Below are positions 24,402 through 32,589 of a DNA stretch of 64,000 nucleotides, one piece after another. The notes under the pieces are model-generated. The model worked only from the letters and a program-made list of their open reading frames with translations, made no database searches and had not been told where the DNA came from. The stretch comes from JAWXBK01 sp040878185 (GTDB lineage: Bacteria; Pseudomonadota; Alphaproteobacteria; Dongiales; Dongiaceae), in contig JBBDMS010000015.1 in the NCBI GenBank assembly GCA_040878185.1, positions 1 to 64,000 on the forward strand, given 5' to 3'. The position numbers and the translations under genes were made by a program. Within the stretch, counting starts at the first letter, position 1, and each line of letters opens with the position of its first letter.

Positions 24402-25280
24402 TCAGTGGTTACGAATTTGAAGTTTCTTCCGTGCCTCGTCGGGCGTGAGCACACGCGCGCCGAGATCGTGGATGATGCGCACAGCCTTTTCGACGAGCTG
24501 CGCATTGGTCGCGAAGACGCCCTTCTCGAGATAGAGATTGTCCTCGAGCCCCACCCGGCAGTGACCGCCGAGCAGCACGGCCTGAGCGACCATCGGCATC
24601 TGCATGCGGCTGATGCCGAAACCGGCCCAGACATGACCTTCCGGCACCTGCGAGGCCATCAGCGCCATGGTCCGGGAATCCGCCTGCGCGCCCCATGGAA
24701 TACCGAGGCAGAGCTGGAACATCGCGGGGCCGTCGATCAGCCCCTCTTCGACCATCTTGGTCGCGAACCAGAGATGGCCGGTATCGAACACTTCCATTTC
24801 CGGCTTCACGCCCAGTTCCTTGACCCGCTTCGCCATCGCGCGAAGGATGCTCGGCGTCTGCAGCATCACCGTGTCTTCGTCGCCGAAATTCATGCTGCCG
24901 CAATCGAGCGTGCAGATTTCCGGTTTCAGCGCCTCGACATGCTCGAGCCGCATCGCCGCATCGATCAGGTCGCTGCCGGGACCGGGCTTGCCCTCTTTGT
25001 CCGCCACCAGATCGCCGCCCATGCCGGCGGTCAGATTGATGACGACATCGACGCTGCTGCGGCGAATGCGCTCGACGACCTCGCGATAGAGATTGACGTC
25101 GCGCGACCCCTTGCCGGTTTTCGGATCGCGCACATGACAATGCACGATCGACGCACCGGCTTCGGCGGCCTCGATCGCCGAATTGGCGATCTGCTCGGGC
25201 GTGACTGGAATGGCAGGATGCCTGCCGACCGTATCGCCGGCGCCGGTAACGGCGCAGGTCAGGATAACTTCCCGGTTCAT
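24402..25280 (-). CDS. cdhC: 3-dehydrocarnitine cleavage enzyme (BKACE, DUF849)
   Basis: A 292-residue zinc enzyme of the beta-keto acid cleavage family. It transfers acetyl-CoA onto 3-dehydrocarnitine to yield betainyl-CoA and acetoacetate. Family markers are ILTCAVTGAG at the N-terminus, the zinc-binding HCHVRDP (His47, His49), NLTAGMGG, and the glutamate in RVGLEDNLY near the C-terminus. It is the first gene of the carnitine operon, preceded by a 274-bp gap likely to hold the promoter. The combination with lcdH makes the dehydrocarnitine assignment much more likely than 3-keto-5-aminohexanoate cleavage. Confidence 0.9.
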   Translation of the reverse strand: MNREVILTCAVTGAGDTVGRHPAIPVTPEQIANSAIEAAEAGASIVHCHVRDPKTGKGSRDVNLYREVVERIRRSSVDVVINLTAGMGGDLVADKEGKPGPGSDLIDAAMRLEHVEALKPEICTLDCGSMNFGDEDTVMLQTPSILRAMAKRVKELGVKPEMEVFDTGHLWFATKMVEEGLIDGPAMFQLCLGIPWGAQADSRTMALMASQVPEGHVWAGFGISRMQMPMVAQAVLLGGHCRVGLEDNLYLEKGVFATNAQLVEKAVRIIHDLGARVLTPDEARKKLQIRNH

Positions 25281-25554
25281 TCAACGTCCTCCCCGTGAAA
25301 CGCGTTGATGCCGGCGCAGTGGTCCGCGCCGGGCGGGATCATGGCCGCAGGCCGGCCCCAACCCGCTATCGTGCCGGCGACGCGAGGCGTCGCACGGGCG
25401 ATGCTTTTATCAGAATCCCCGCGAAAAAGCCCATGCGAAGCCCGCAACCCTGCCTCCCGGCGGCGCGGCACAATGAAGGGCGCAGCATTCCGCGAAATCC
25501 GGCTGCGTAACGAGGCACCCGACGCATCGTCGGTCGCCCGGCGGCGCATCTTTG

Positions 25555-26325
25555 TCAGCCCGGACCGATCGGCGAGCGGGCAATCAACCCGCCATCGACG
25601 GTGTAGAGATGTCCGCTCACGAAGGAGGATTGATCCGACGCAAGCCAGGCCGCCATGGCGGCGACGTCGTCCGGCCGCCCGAGCCGGCGCAACGGATGCT
25701 GTGAAGCGGCGGCGCGTTCGGCCGCAGCCGGATCGTCCACCAGATCGAACGATTGCTGCAGCATGTCGGTCTTGATCCAGCCCGGACAGACGGCGTTGCA
25801 GCGGATGCCCTGCGGCCCGTGATCGACTGCAATCGAGCGCGTCAGCAGATGCACCGCCGCCTTGGTCGCGTTGTAGCCGGCCATGCCAAAATCAGCGAGC
25901 TGGCCGCTCACCGAACCGAGATTGACGATCGAACCACCACCGCCCGCTGCCATGATCGGGATTGCGGCGCGGCAGGCATAGAAGACGCTGCGCACATTGA
26001 CCGCGAACTGGCGCTCCCATTCCTCGTCGGTGGTGTCGACGATGGTCCGGTCGATCAGAATGCCGGCATTGTTGACCAGCACGTCGATCCCGCCGAACGC
26101 ATCGCGTGCCGCGCCAACCAGCGCCTCGACGTCGGCGCGCTTCGTCACATCGCAATCGCGCCACATAACGCCGGAGGCGAGATCGGCCGGCCGCTGCCGC
26201 GCCGCCGCCATGACCTTGGCGCCTTCCGCGGCGAAGCGGTCGACGATCGCGCGTCCGATGCCGCGCGACGCGCCGGTGACGATGGCGCGCTTTCCCGCGA
26301 GCAGGCCGCCGATCGGCGCCGTCAT
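25555..26325 (-). CDS. Short-chain dehydrogenase/reductase
   Basis: A 256-residue classical SDR. It shows TGASRGIG near 17-24, the NNAG motif, the catalytic serine in VNLGSVSG and the catalytic YNATK. PGWIKTDM and VDGGL near the end are usual. It is the last gene of the unit with the CaiD-like hydratase (4 bp upstream) and two acyl-CoA dehydrogenases. By position it may oxidise a 3-hydroxyacyl-CoA or 3-hydroxy acid formed by the hydratase. That is an inference from context, since SDR substrates cannot be read from such motifs. Confidence 0.86.
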   Translation of the reverse strand: MTAPIGGLLAGKRAIVTGASRGIGRAIVDRFAAEGAKVMAAARQRPADLASGVMWRDCDVTKRADVEALVGAARDAFGGIDVLVNNAGILIDRTIVDTTDEEWERQFAVNVRSVFYACRAAIPIMAAGGGGSIVNLGSVSGQLADFGMAGYNATKAAVHLLTRSIAVDHGPQGIRCNAVCPGWIKTDMLQQSFDLVDDPAAAERAAASQHPLRRLGRPDDVAAMAAWLASDQSSFVSGHLYTVDGGLIARSPIGPG

Positions 26326-26329
26326 AAGA

Positions 26330-27148
26330 TCAGCGGCCCTTCCAGACCGGTTCGCGCTTTTCGGCGAAGGCAGTGATGCCTTCCATCGCGTCCTCGGATT
26401 TTGGCAGCTTGCCGTACATCTCGAGACCGTGACTCCCGCCCATGCGCACGACCCGCATCGACTCGACGATGTTCATACCATCGGTGAACTGCAGGACTTC
26501 CTTGAGCGCCTGCAACGCAAGCGGCGCGCCCTTCGATATCTCGTCGGCCATTGCGCGCGCGGCGGGCATGAGTTCCGCCTGCGGATAGGCCTTGTGCGCG
26601 AGACCCCAGCGCACCGCCTCGTCCGACAACATCCGCCGGCCGCTGAACAGGAATTCGCGGGCGACCATTGCGGGGATGAGGCGCGGCAGCTTCTGCACCG
26701 CACCGCCATCGGCGAGGATGCCGCGCTGCATCTCAGGCAGCGCGAAGAACGCAGTCTCCGACATCAGGATGATGTCGCAGGCGATCGCGACTTCCATGCC
26801 GCCGCCGACCGCCGCGCCATTCAACGCGGCGATCACCGGCTTTTTCAGGTCGAAATACTCGGTTATCCCGGCAAAGCCGCCCGGCCCGAAGCCTTTTTCG
26901 GGATGATAGTCGTCGTCGTAATTGATGCCCGAGGCCGCCGTCTCCTTGAGATCCCAGCCGGCGCAGAAGATGCGCTCGCCCGTACCCGTGATCAGGCCGC
27001 AGGTCAGTTCCGGATCGTTCTGCAGCATATGAAACGCCTTGTACATGGCGCGGCTCATTTGCCGGTTGATCGCGTTCGCCGGCGGCCGGTTCATCACGAT
27101 TTCGAGAACCTTGCCGCGCCGCTGGGTGAGGACGAGTTCCTCCGCCAT
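26330..27148 (-). CDS. CaiD-like enoyl-CoA hydratase, second copy
   Basis: A 272-residue crotonase-family protein clearly related to the CaiD at 20940. It shares RPPANAIN, FCAGWDLK, GPGGFAGITEYFDLKKP, GGGMEVAIACD and the hallmark end SEDAMEGITAFAEKREPVWKGR. It probably hydrates crotonobetainyl-CoA or a homologous trimethylammonium acyl-CoA. The open frame runs far upstream through the acyl-CoA dehydrogenase gene in a shadow frame; the true start is MAEELVLT at 27148. The acyl-CoA dehydrogenase stop is 44 bp upstream. Having two CaiD paralogues in one block suggests either two chain types or opposite directions. Confidence 0.87.
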   Translation of the reverse strand: MAEELVLTQRRGKVLEIVMNRPPANAINRQMSRAMYKAFHMLQNDPELTCGLITGTGERIFCAGWDLKETAASGINYDDDYHPEKGFGPGGFAGITEYFDLKKPVIAALNGAAVGGGMEVAIACDIILMSETAFFALPEMQRGILADGGAVQKLPRLIPAMVAREFLFSGRRMLSDEAVRWGLAHKAYPQAELMPAARAMADEISKGAPLALQALKEVLQFTDGMNIVESMRVVRMGGSHGLEMYGKLPKSEDAMEGITAFAEKREPVWKGR

Positions 27149-27192
27149 TCTGCTTCTCCCTGATCGATGTCGAATGTTGAGAACTGTACCGG

Positions 27193-28359
27193 TCAGATCC
27201 TGCCGACCGCGGCGATATTGTCCTCGCCGCGCATCAGCCGCACATAGCGCCGGCGGTGATAATCCGGATCGCCCAGCGTCGCGTTGATCGCCATGACCCG
27301 TTTCAGATAGTGCCCGACCGGCAGTTCCATCGTCACGCCGACGCCGCCGTGAATCTGGACGGCCTCCTCCCCGACATGGCGTGCATAGCGGCCGATCAGG
27401 CTGCGCGCCGCGGCGATGCGCCGTGTGCGCTCGGTCGGGTCGTTTAGGCGCGCGCCGTCGGTCGCTTCGATGGTCATCGATCGGGCCAGCTCGCATTTCA
27501 TGAACATGTCGACCATGCGGTGCTGCAGGGCCTGGAAATGGCCGAGCGTCTGGTCGAACTGCTTGCGGGTCTTGGCATACTCGATCGTCTGCTCCTGCGC
27601 GGCCCACATCGCGCCGGTCATCTCGGCGGTCAGCGCGGCCGAGGCGATGTCGGAGGCGACCTCGATCGAGGACCATGCGCTGTCGCGCTCGCCGAGAATG
27701 GCATCGGGCCCGACTGCGACGTGATCGAAATCGACCGTCGCGGCGCTGCCGCCATCATGCGTGCGATAGGGATGACGGGTAACGCCGCCCGCGTCGGAGT
27801 CGACGAGGAAGAGCGTGATACCCGAACGATCGCGACGAGTGCCGGCGGTGCGCGCCGATACGATCAGCCGGTCCGCGCTCGATGCAAACGGCACGCCAAT
27901 CTTGCGGCCGCTGATATGCCAGGCACCGTCGCGATGATCGGCCCTGGTCGCAACGTCGAACAAATCGTAGCGGCCCTGCGCTTCAGCCAGCGCCGAGGCA
28001 ATCTGCACGTCGCCTGCGATGATACCGGCGATCAGCGAGAATGCCGTCCCGCCGCCCGCTTCCTGCAGCAGACGGCCGGAAACGACCACGGTCGACAGAT
28101 AGGGCGACACCAGCAGGGCGCGTCCGAATTCCTCCATCAGGACCATGAGGTCGAACGGGCTGCCGCCGAGACCGCCGTGCTCCTCGGCGAACGGTACTGA
28201 AAGCCAACCGAGATCGGCGAAGGTCTTCCAATGCTCCGGCAAGTAACCCGGCGCCTCGGCCACGATCTTCAGCCGCTTGTCGAAGGGATATTCGTCCGCC
28301 ACGAAGCGCCGCACGCTGTCGCGGAACATTACCTGCTCTTCGGTCGGTGCGAAATTCAT
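27193..28359 (-). CDS. Acyl-CoA dehydrogenase, probable non-catalytic-type subunit
   Basis: A 388-residue acyl-CoA dehydrogenase fold protein starting MNFAPTEEQVMFRDSVRRF. RKQFDQTLGHFQALQHRM and the C-terminal helix are present. The canonical C-terminal YEGTSEIQ motif is replaced by AINATLGDPDYH, and no LERL-type glutamate is seen in the middle. This pattern is known for one partner of heteromeric FadE pairs in steroid and side-chain degradation. Its start overlaps the stop of the next acyl-CoA dehydrogenase gene by 4 bp, so equimolar synthesis of a heteromer is plausible. Confidence 0.85.
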   Translation of the reverse strand: MNFAPTEEQVMFRDSVRRFVADEYPFDKRLKIVAEAPGYLPEHWKTFADLGWLSVPFAEEHGGLGGSPFDLMVLMEEFGRALLVSPYLSTVVVSGRLLQEAGGGTAFSLIAGIIAGDVQIASALAEAQGRYDLFDVATRADHRDGAWHISGRKIGVPFASSADRLIVSARTAGTRRDRSGITLFLVDSDAGGVTRHPYRTHDGGSAATVDFDHVAVGPDAILGERDSAWSSIEVASDIASAALTAEMTGAMWAAQEQTIEYAKTRKQFDQTLGHFQALQHRMVDMFMKCELARSMTIEATDGARLNDPTERTRRIAAARSLIGRYARHVGEEAVQIHGGVGVTMELPVGHYLKRVMAINATLGDPDYHRRRYVRLMRGEDNIAAVGRI

Positions 28360-29558
28360 CGACCGAGCCCCAGGACCGCCTTGGCGATGATGTTCTTCTG
28401 GATTTCGTTCGAACCCGCATAGATCGACGTCTTGCGGAAATTGAAATGGACGCGCGAGGCATTGGCGCCGCGTGCGATTTCGGCGGCCACATCCGCCGGC
28501 ATATCGCCGGTCTCGGCGCCGGCGGAATGGCCGTAGAGACCGAGCGCCTCAAGCGTGAGACCGAACACCGTCTGCTGGATCTCGGTGCCACGAATCTTGA
28601 GCATGGACGCTTCCGCGCCGAGTGCATCGGCGCCGCCCGGCGCAAACAGAAAACGTAGCTCGGTCAGTTCGAGGGCGCGCAACTCCATTTCCGCGTCGGC
28701 AATCCGCGCGGAGAAATCGGGGTCGTCGATCAGCATGCCCTCGCCCGCCGGAATGCGCGCGACCAGCCGCTTCAGTCGCGCGATCGAGGCCAGCGTGCGC
28801 GACACCTCAGCCGTGCCGAACCGTTCGAGCCCCAGAAGGTATTTCGCGATGGTCCAGCCTTTGCCTTCCTCGCCCACGCGCTGCGCCACCGGCACCCGCA
28901 CATTGTCGAAGAAGACCTGGTTCACCTCATGCGTACCCTCGAACATGATGATCGGCCGGACCGTCAGCCCGGGCGATTTCATGTCGAGCACCATGAACGA
29001 GATGCCTTCCTGCTTTTTTCCGCTACTGTCGGTCCGGAACAGACCGAACATCCAGTCGGCATGATGCGCGTCGGTCGTCCAGATCTTGCTGCCGTTCAAG
29101 ACGTAAAAATCGCCCTCGCGCACCGCGCGCGTGCGCAGCGACGCGAGATCCGAACCGGAGTTCGGTTCGGAATAACCCTGACACCAGAGAATCTCGCCGT
29201 TCAGCGTGCCCGGCAGAAAACGCTGCTTCTGTTCTTCACTGCCGAACTCGATCAAGGTCGGTCCGAGCATCTGAATGCCGAAGCTGGCGATGCGCGGCGC
29301 ATCCATCAGGGCCAGTTCGCGCTCGAACACATAGAACTGTTCGTCGGTCCAGCCGGCGCCTCCATATTCCCTGGGCCAGCTTGATGCGCCCCAGCCGCGC
29401 TCCGCGAGGATGCGCATCCAGCGGCGCTGAAGTTCCGAGGGCAGATCCATCCGATCGCCGGCAACCGATGCGCGGATCTCAGGCGGCAGCTCCGCTGCGA
29501 TGAAGGCGCGGACCTCGGCGCGGAAACGTTCCGCCTCGTCACTGAATTTCAGTTCCAT
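28356..29558 (-). CDS. Acyl-CoA dehydrogenase, probable catalytic partner
   Basis: A 400-residue acyl-CoA dehydrogenase beginning MELKFSDEAERFRAEVRAF. The flavin motif is YSEPNSGSDLASLRTRA, with WTTDAHHADW following. The C-terminal block is ASIYAGSNEIQKNIIAKAVLGL, with alanine in place of the classical catalytic glutamate. A candidate base is the glutamate of LGLERFG, placed as in isovaleryl-CoA dehydrogenase. The start at 29558 has an AAGGGG ribosome site and discards 11 unsupported codons. It overlaps the next dehydrogenase by 4 bp and is the first of the four-gene unit, 115 bp after the Pot-type permease gene. Confidence 0.86.
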   Translation of the reverse strand: MELKFSDEAERFRAEVRAFIAAELPPEIRASVAGDRMDLPSELQRRWMRILAERGWGASSWPREYGGAGWTDEQFYVFERELALMDAPRIASFGIQMLGPTLIEFGSEEQKQRFLPGTLNGEILWCQGYSEPNSGSDLASLRTRAVREGDFYVLNGSKIWTTDAHHADWMFGLFRTDSSGKKQEGISFMVLDMKSPGLTVRPIIMFEGTHEVNQVFFDNVRVPVAQRVGEEGKGWTIAKYLLGLERFGTAEVSRTLASIARLKRLVARIPAGEGMLIDDPDFSARIADAEMELRALELTELRFLFAPGGADALGAEASMLKIRGTEIQQTVFGLTLEALGLYGHSAGAETGDMPADVAAEIARGANASRVHFNFRKTSIYAGSNEIQKNIIAKAVLGLGR

Positions 29559-29673
29559 TGCGACCCCTTGAACGAATGGCGCGCCATTCAATCAGGCCGC
29601 GCGATCCGGTGGCAACGGCTAAATCGGCCGCAGAGGCGCAGGGCAGCCATGCCGGACCGACGCCGTCTCTCGC

Positions 29674-30492
29674 TCAGGCAGTCCCGCGCGCCGCGGTGCG
29701 GCGCCCGCGCATGATCAGGATCAGGGCGTAACCTCCCAGCAGCGCGACGGCAGCCCCTATCGTCGAAATGGTACCGAGAACCGGAACGGCCGGCGTATAG
29801 CCGACACCCATCTTCGCATAGATATACTCGGGTACCGTGGTATCCGCGCCAGTCGTAAACAAGGAAAGCGGAAAATTCCCCCACGACAGCAGAAACGAAA
29901 ACAGAGCGCCTGAGAATATGCCCGGCCAAAGTACCGGCAAGGTTACTTCCTTGAGGACCTGCCAGCGGCTTGCACCCAGATCGAACGCGGCCTCTTCAAG
30001 GGCCGGGTCGAAACTGTAGACCTGAATCGAGATGACCAGGGTCGCCACCGGAACTACCCAGACCAGATGGGCGAAAACGGCGGTATGCCACGACGTTTCC
30101 ATGCCCAACGCATTGAACCAGAGCAGCAGCGCCAGGCCGAGGACGGATTGAGGGAAGAAAATCGGCAGGAGGACGATTTTCTGATAGATCGACCGTCCAC
30201 GCCATTCGTATCGGGCGAAGGCCAGAGCGCCGAAGAATGCAATCAGGACCGAAATCGCAGTTACGATGAGGGCGATCAGGAGCGAGGTCTCGAAGAGCGC
30301 ATGAATTTCGAGCGACTTCAGCGTCTTGCCCCACCAATCAAACCCCCATTTCTGGATTGGAAAGTTGAAGTACCGGCTGGAGGTCAATGTCGCCAGCAGG
30401 CCGGTCAGAAGCGGTGTGTAGAGAAACAGAATAATCGCGGCCGTCCAGACCACGACCAGATTGCTGCGTACCCGTTCACCCTGAATGGCCAT
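29674..30492 (-). CDS. ABC transporter permease, PotC type
   Basis: A 272-residue inner-membrane permease of the spermidine/putrescine family with about six hydrophobic segments (for example VVWTAAIILFLYTPLLTGLL). The coupling EAA loop is EEAAFDLGASRWQVLKEVTLP. The open frame extends 65 codons further upstream in a shadow of the PotB gene; the start at 30492 (MAIQGER), 4 bp after the PotB stop, is preferred. It is last in the potD-A-B-C unit, followed by the acyl-CoA dehydrogenase and carnitine genes on the same strand, so the importer probably serves that pathway. Confidence 0.9.
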   Translation of the reverse strand: MAIQGERVRSNLVVVWTAAIILFLYTPLLTGLLATLTSSRYFNFPIQKWGFDWWGKTLKSLEIHALFETSLLIALIVTAISVLIAFFGALAFARYEWRGRSIYQKIVLLPIFFPQSVLGLALLLWFNALGMETSWHTAVFAHLVWVVPVATLVISIQVYSFDPALEEAAFDLGASRWQVLKEVTLPVLWPGIFSGALFSFLLSWGNFPLSLFTTGADTTVPEYIYAKMGVGYTPAVPVLGTISTIGAAVALLGGYALILIMRGRRTAARGTA

Positions 30493-30496
30493 TGGA

Positions 30497-31381
30497 TCAC
30501 CGCCGCCCAAGAATTCGATCGAGGTCGAACCGCCGCAATACCAGCAGGACAAGCGCTCCAACGAGTACGATGAGAAGCACCGAGAGCGCGGCGCCGAGGG
30601 GCCAGTTCTGCGCGTAGGTAAATGCGATCTCGATATCGTGGACGATCGGAATGACAGATTGGCCGCCAAGGACTTTGGCTTCGGCAATCGCGCCCACCGA
30701 GAGGACGAAGGTGAGCAGACACCCGATAATCATACCGGGCATCGCAAGCGGCAGTTCCACTTCTCGAAACACCTGGAGCCGACTCGCACCGAGATCGCTC
30801 GCAGCTTCCTTGACCTCGCGCGACACCATGGAAAGGCCGAGCGTCATCGGAAAAAGCATGAAGGGCAGGTATACATAGACCATGCCAAAGACAATGATTC
30901 CCGGCGTGAACAGAACGCTTTCGGCATCGATGCCGAACAGCGACTTGAGCGTGCCAAGCAGGACGCCACCCTTGATCAGGAACAACACCCAGCCGTAAAG
31001 GCGGACGTTCTCCGAAACAAAGAGGGGCAATACCATCAGGAGCGTTATCAGGTTGGACCAGCGGCCGAAGATTTTCGCCAGTCCATAGGCGACCGGATAG
31101 CAAATCAGCACCAGAATGACGACGGTCGCAACAGCCATACCCAGCGACCAGAGGAACGAATAGTAGAATGTTTCCTCGACGATCGTTCGATAACTCTCGA
31201 ACGTCGGCGTCTGCCACAGCGCAAATGTGCGTTCCCTGCCAAAACTGAAACCGACGATCGCGATCAGGGGTGCGGCAAAGCCGAGCAGCAGCAGAAGCAT
31301 GATCGGCGCCGCATGGCGGCGACCGGGTCGCCACAACCAGCTCAGCGAAAACCCGCTCCTCTCGGCCTGGCCGGCAGACAT
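30497..31381 (-). CDS. ABC transporter permease, PotB type
   Basis: A 294-residue inner-membrane permease. Hydrophobic segments include APIMLLLLLGFAAPLIAIVGF and MAVATVVILVLICYPVAYGL. The EAA loop is KEAASDLGASRLQVFREVELP. It pairs with the PotC-type permease 4 bp downstream to form the channel. Its start overlaps the stop of the ATPase gene by one base (TGATG), so translation is coupled. The substrate class by family is polyamine-like or other small cationic compounds. Confidence 0.9.
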   Translation of the reverse strand: MSAGQAERSGFSLSWLWRPGRRHAAPIMLLLLLGFAAPLIAIVGFSFGRERTFALWQTPTFESYRTIVEETFYYSFLWSLGMAVATVVILVLICYPVAYGLAKIFGRWSNLITLLMVLPLFVSENVRLYGWVLFLIKGGVLLGTLKSLFGIDAESVLFTPGIIVFGMVYVYLPFMLFPMTLGLSMVSREVKEAASDLGASRLQVFREVELPLAMPGMIIGCLLTFVLSVGAIAEAKVLGGQSVIPIVHDIEIAFTYAQNWPLGAALSVLLIVLVGALVLLVLRRFDLDRILGRR

Positions 31382-32454
31382 CAGTTGCGCACCAGGATGC
31401 TGTTTGGGGAATCCCAGCCGATCGTCACCTCATCGTCGAGGTTCGCCCTGAAGGCGCGCTGGCGAAGAAGCTCGAGAATAAACACATTCTCACCGACGCG
31501 AACCTGATACTGAATCCGCGACCCGAGCGCGTATTCGTTGTAAAGTCGCCCGGTCAACCGGTTCTCCGCACTGTCGCCGCTCGCGAGGAACCGCATGAAT
31601 TCCGGGCGCACAACCAGATGCCCGGTCTCGAATCCCGGCGGAAGCGGCGGCGAGGTAAAGGTCTCTCCCAGACTGTCCGAGACGACCCGCCCTGCATCGC
31701 CGCGACGCACATCGATTACGTTCACCTCGCCCATGAACTCGGAAACAAACTTGTCCGACGGCTCGGTATAAATCTCGTTCGGCGTACCGACCTGCACAAG
31801 GCGGCCGTCCCGCATGACACCGATCCGGTCGGACATCACCATCGCCTCCTCGAGGCTGTGCGTAATGTACATGAACGTTTTGCCGGTCTCGCGATGGATG
31901 TCCTTGAGCTCCTTCTCGAGTGCCTTGCGAAGCTTGTAGTCGATGGCGGAGAGCGGCTCGTCGAAGAAGAGGATTTGCGGATCGTAGGCGAGCGCACGCG
32001 CAAGCGCGACGCGCTGCCGCTCGCCGCCCGAACATTGCGCGATCGCCTTATCATAATAGCTTTCGGGCAGCCGGAGCTGGCGCATCAGATGAAAGCATCG
32101 TTCACGGCGCCTGCCTTCCGGCTCGCCGCGTATCTTCAGCGAGAACTCAATGTTCTGTCCGACCGTGCGATGGGGAAACAGCGCCAGCGACTGAAAGACC
32201 ATGCAGGTCGGCCGCTTGTTGGCCGGCAGGTCGTTGATGCGCTCGCCTTTGAGAAGAATATCGCCCGAGCTCGGCACTTCCATCCCGGCCAGCATTCGCA
32301 GAAGTGTCGTTTTGCCGCTGCCCGACGGGCCGACGATCGTGAAGAATTCGCCTTCACCGATCACCAGATCGATGCCGGCAACGGCATTGAACGAGCCGAA
32401 TTGCTTTGTGAGACCCTTGAGTTCGAGGATCGGCGAGCGAACGGACGCACTCAT
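31381..32454 (-). CDS. ABC transporter ATP-binding protein, PotA type
   Basis: A 357-residue ATPase with N-terminal nucleotide-binding and C-terminal TOBE domains. It has Walker A VGPSGSGKTT near 41-50, Q-loop MVFQSLALFPH, signature CSGGERQRVALAR, Walker B FFDEPLSAIDYKLR and switch histidine in YITHSLEEAM. The C-terminal part (LVVRPEFMRF onward) is the TOBE region usual in PotA/FbpC proteins. The start at 32454 (MSASVRSP) is preferred over the frame opening in the hairpin region to 32589. It is separated from the binding-protein gene by a hairpin. Confidence 0.92.
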   Translation of the reverse strand: MSASVRSPILELKGLTKQFGSFNAVAGIDLVIGEGEFFTIVGPSGSGKTTLLRMLAGMEVPSSGDILLKGERINDLPANKRPTCMVFQSLALFPHRTVGQNIEFSLKIRGEPEGRRRERCFHLMRQLRLPESYYDKAIAQCSGGERQRVALARALAYDPQILFFDEPLSAIDYKLRKALEKELKDIHRETGKTFMYITHSLEEAMVMSDRIGVMRDGRLVQVGTPNEIYTEPSDKFVSEFMGEVNVIDVRRGDAGRVVSDSLGETFTSPPLPPGFETGHLVVRPEFMRFLASGDSAENRLTGRLYNEYALGSRIQYQVRVGENVFILELLRQRAFRANLDDEVTIGWDSPNSILVRN

Positions 32455-32486
32455 GAGCACCGGACCGGTTTGGTTATATTGTTGCA

Positions 32487-32514
32487 AAGGCCGCTCCGAA
32501 ATCAGGGCGGCCTT
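32487..32514 (-). terminator. Hairpin between binding-protein and ATPase genes
   Basis: AAGGCCGC at 32487-32494 pairs with GCGGCCTT at 32507-32514 around a 12-base loop, followed on the minus strand by TTG. It lies in the 135-bp gap between the substrate-binding gene and the ATPase gene, where it would lower expression of the membrane components relative to the abundant binding protein. Confidence 0.55.
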
Positions 32515-32589
32515 CGAAACGCCGACGAATGACGGTCGGCCCCGGCCGCTCAGCGCGGTTCGCGCCGGGCGGCCGGAGGCCTGCAGCAA

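Noticed and set aside
22929..25298. 789-codon open frame on the + strand
   Set aside because: It is antisense to lcdH and cdhC, which have full motif sets. Its translation is His/Arg/Asp-rich without any family pattern, as expected of the complement of GC-rich codons.
25277..25549. 90-codon open frame upstream of cdhC
   Set aside because: Overlaps the cdhC start region, is Arg/Ala-rich and has no ribosome site. More likely the promoter region of the carnitine operon.
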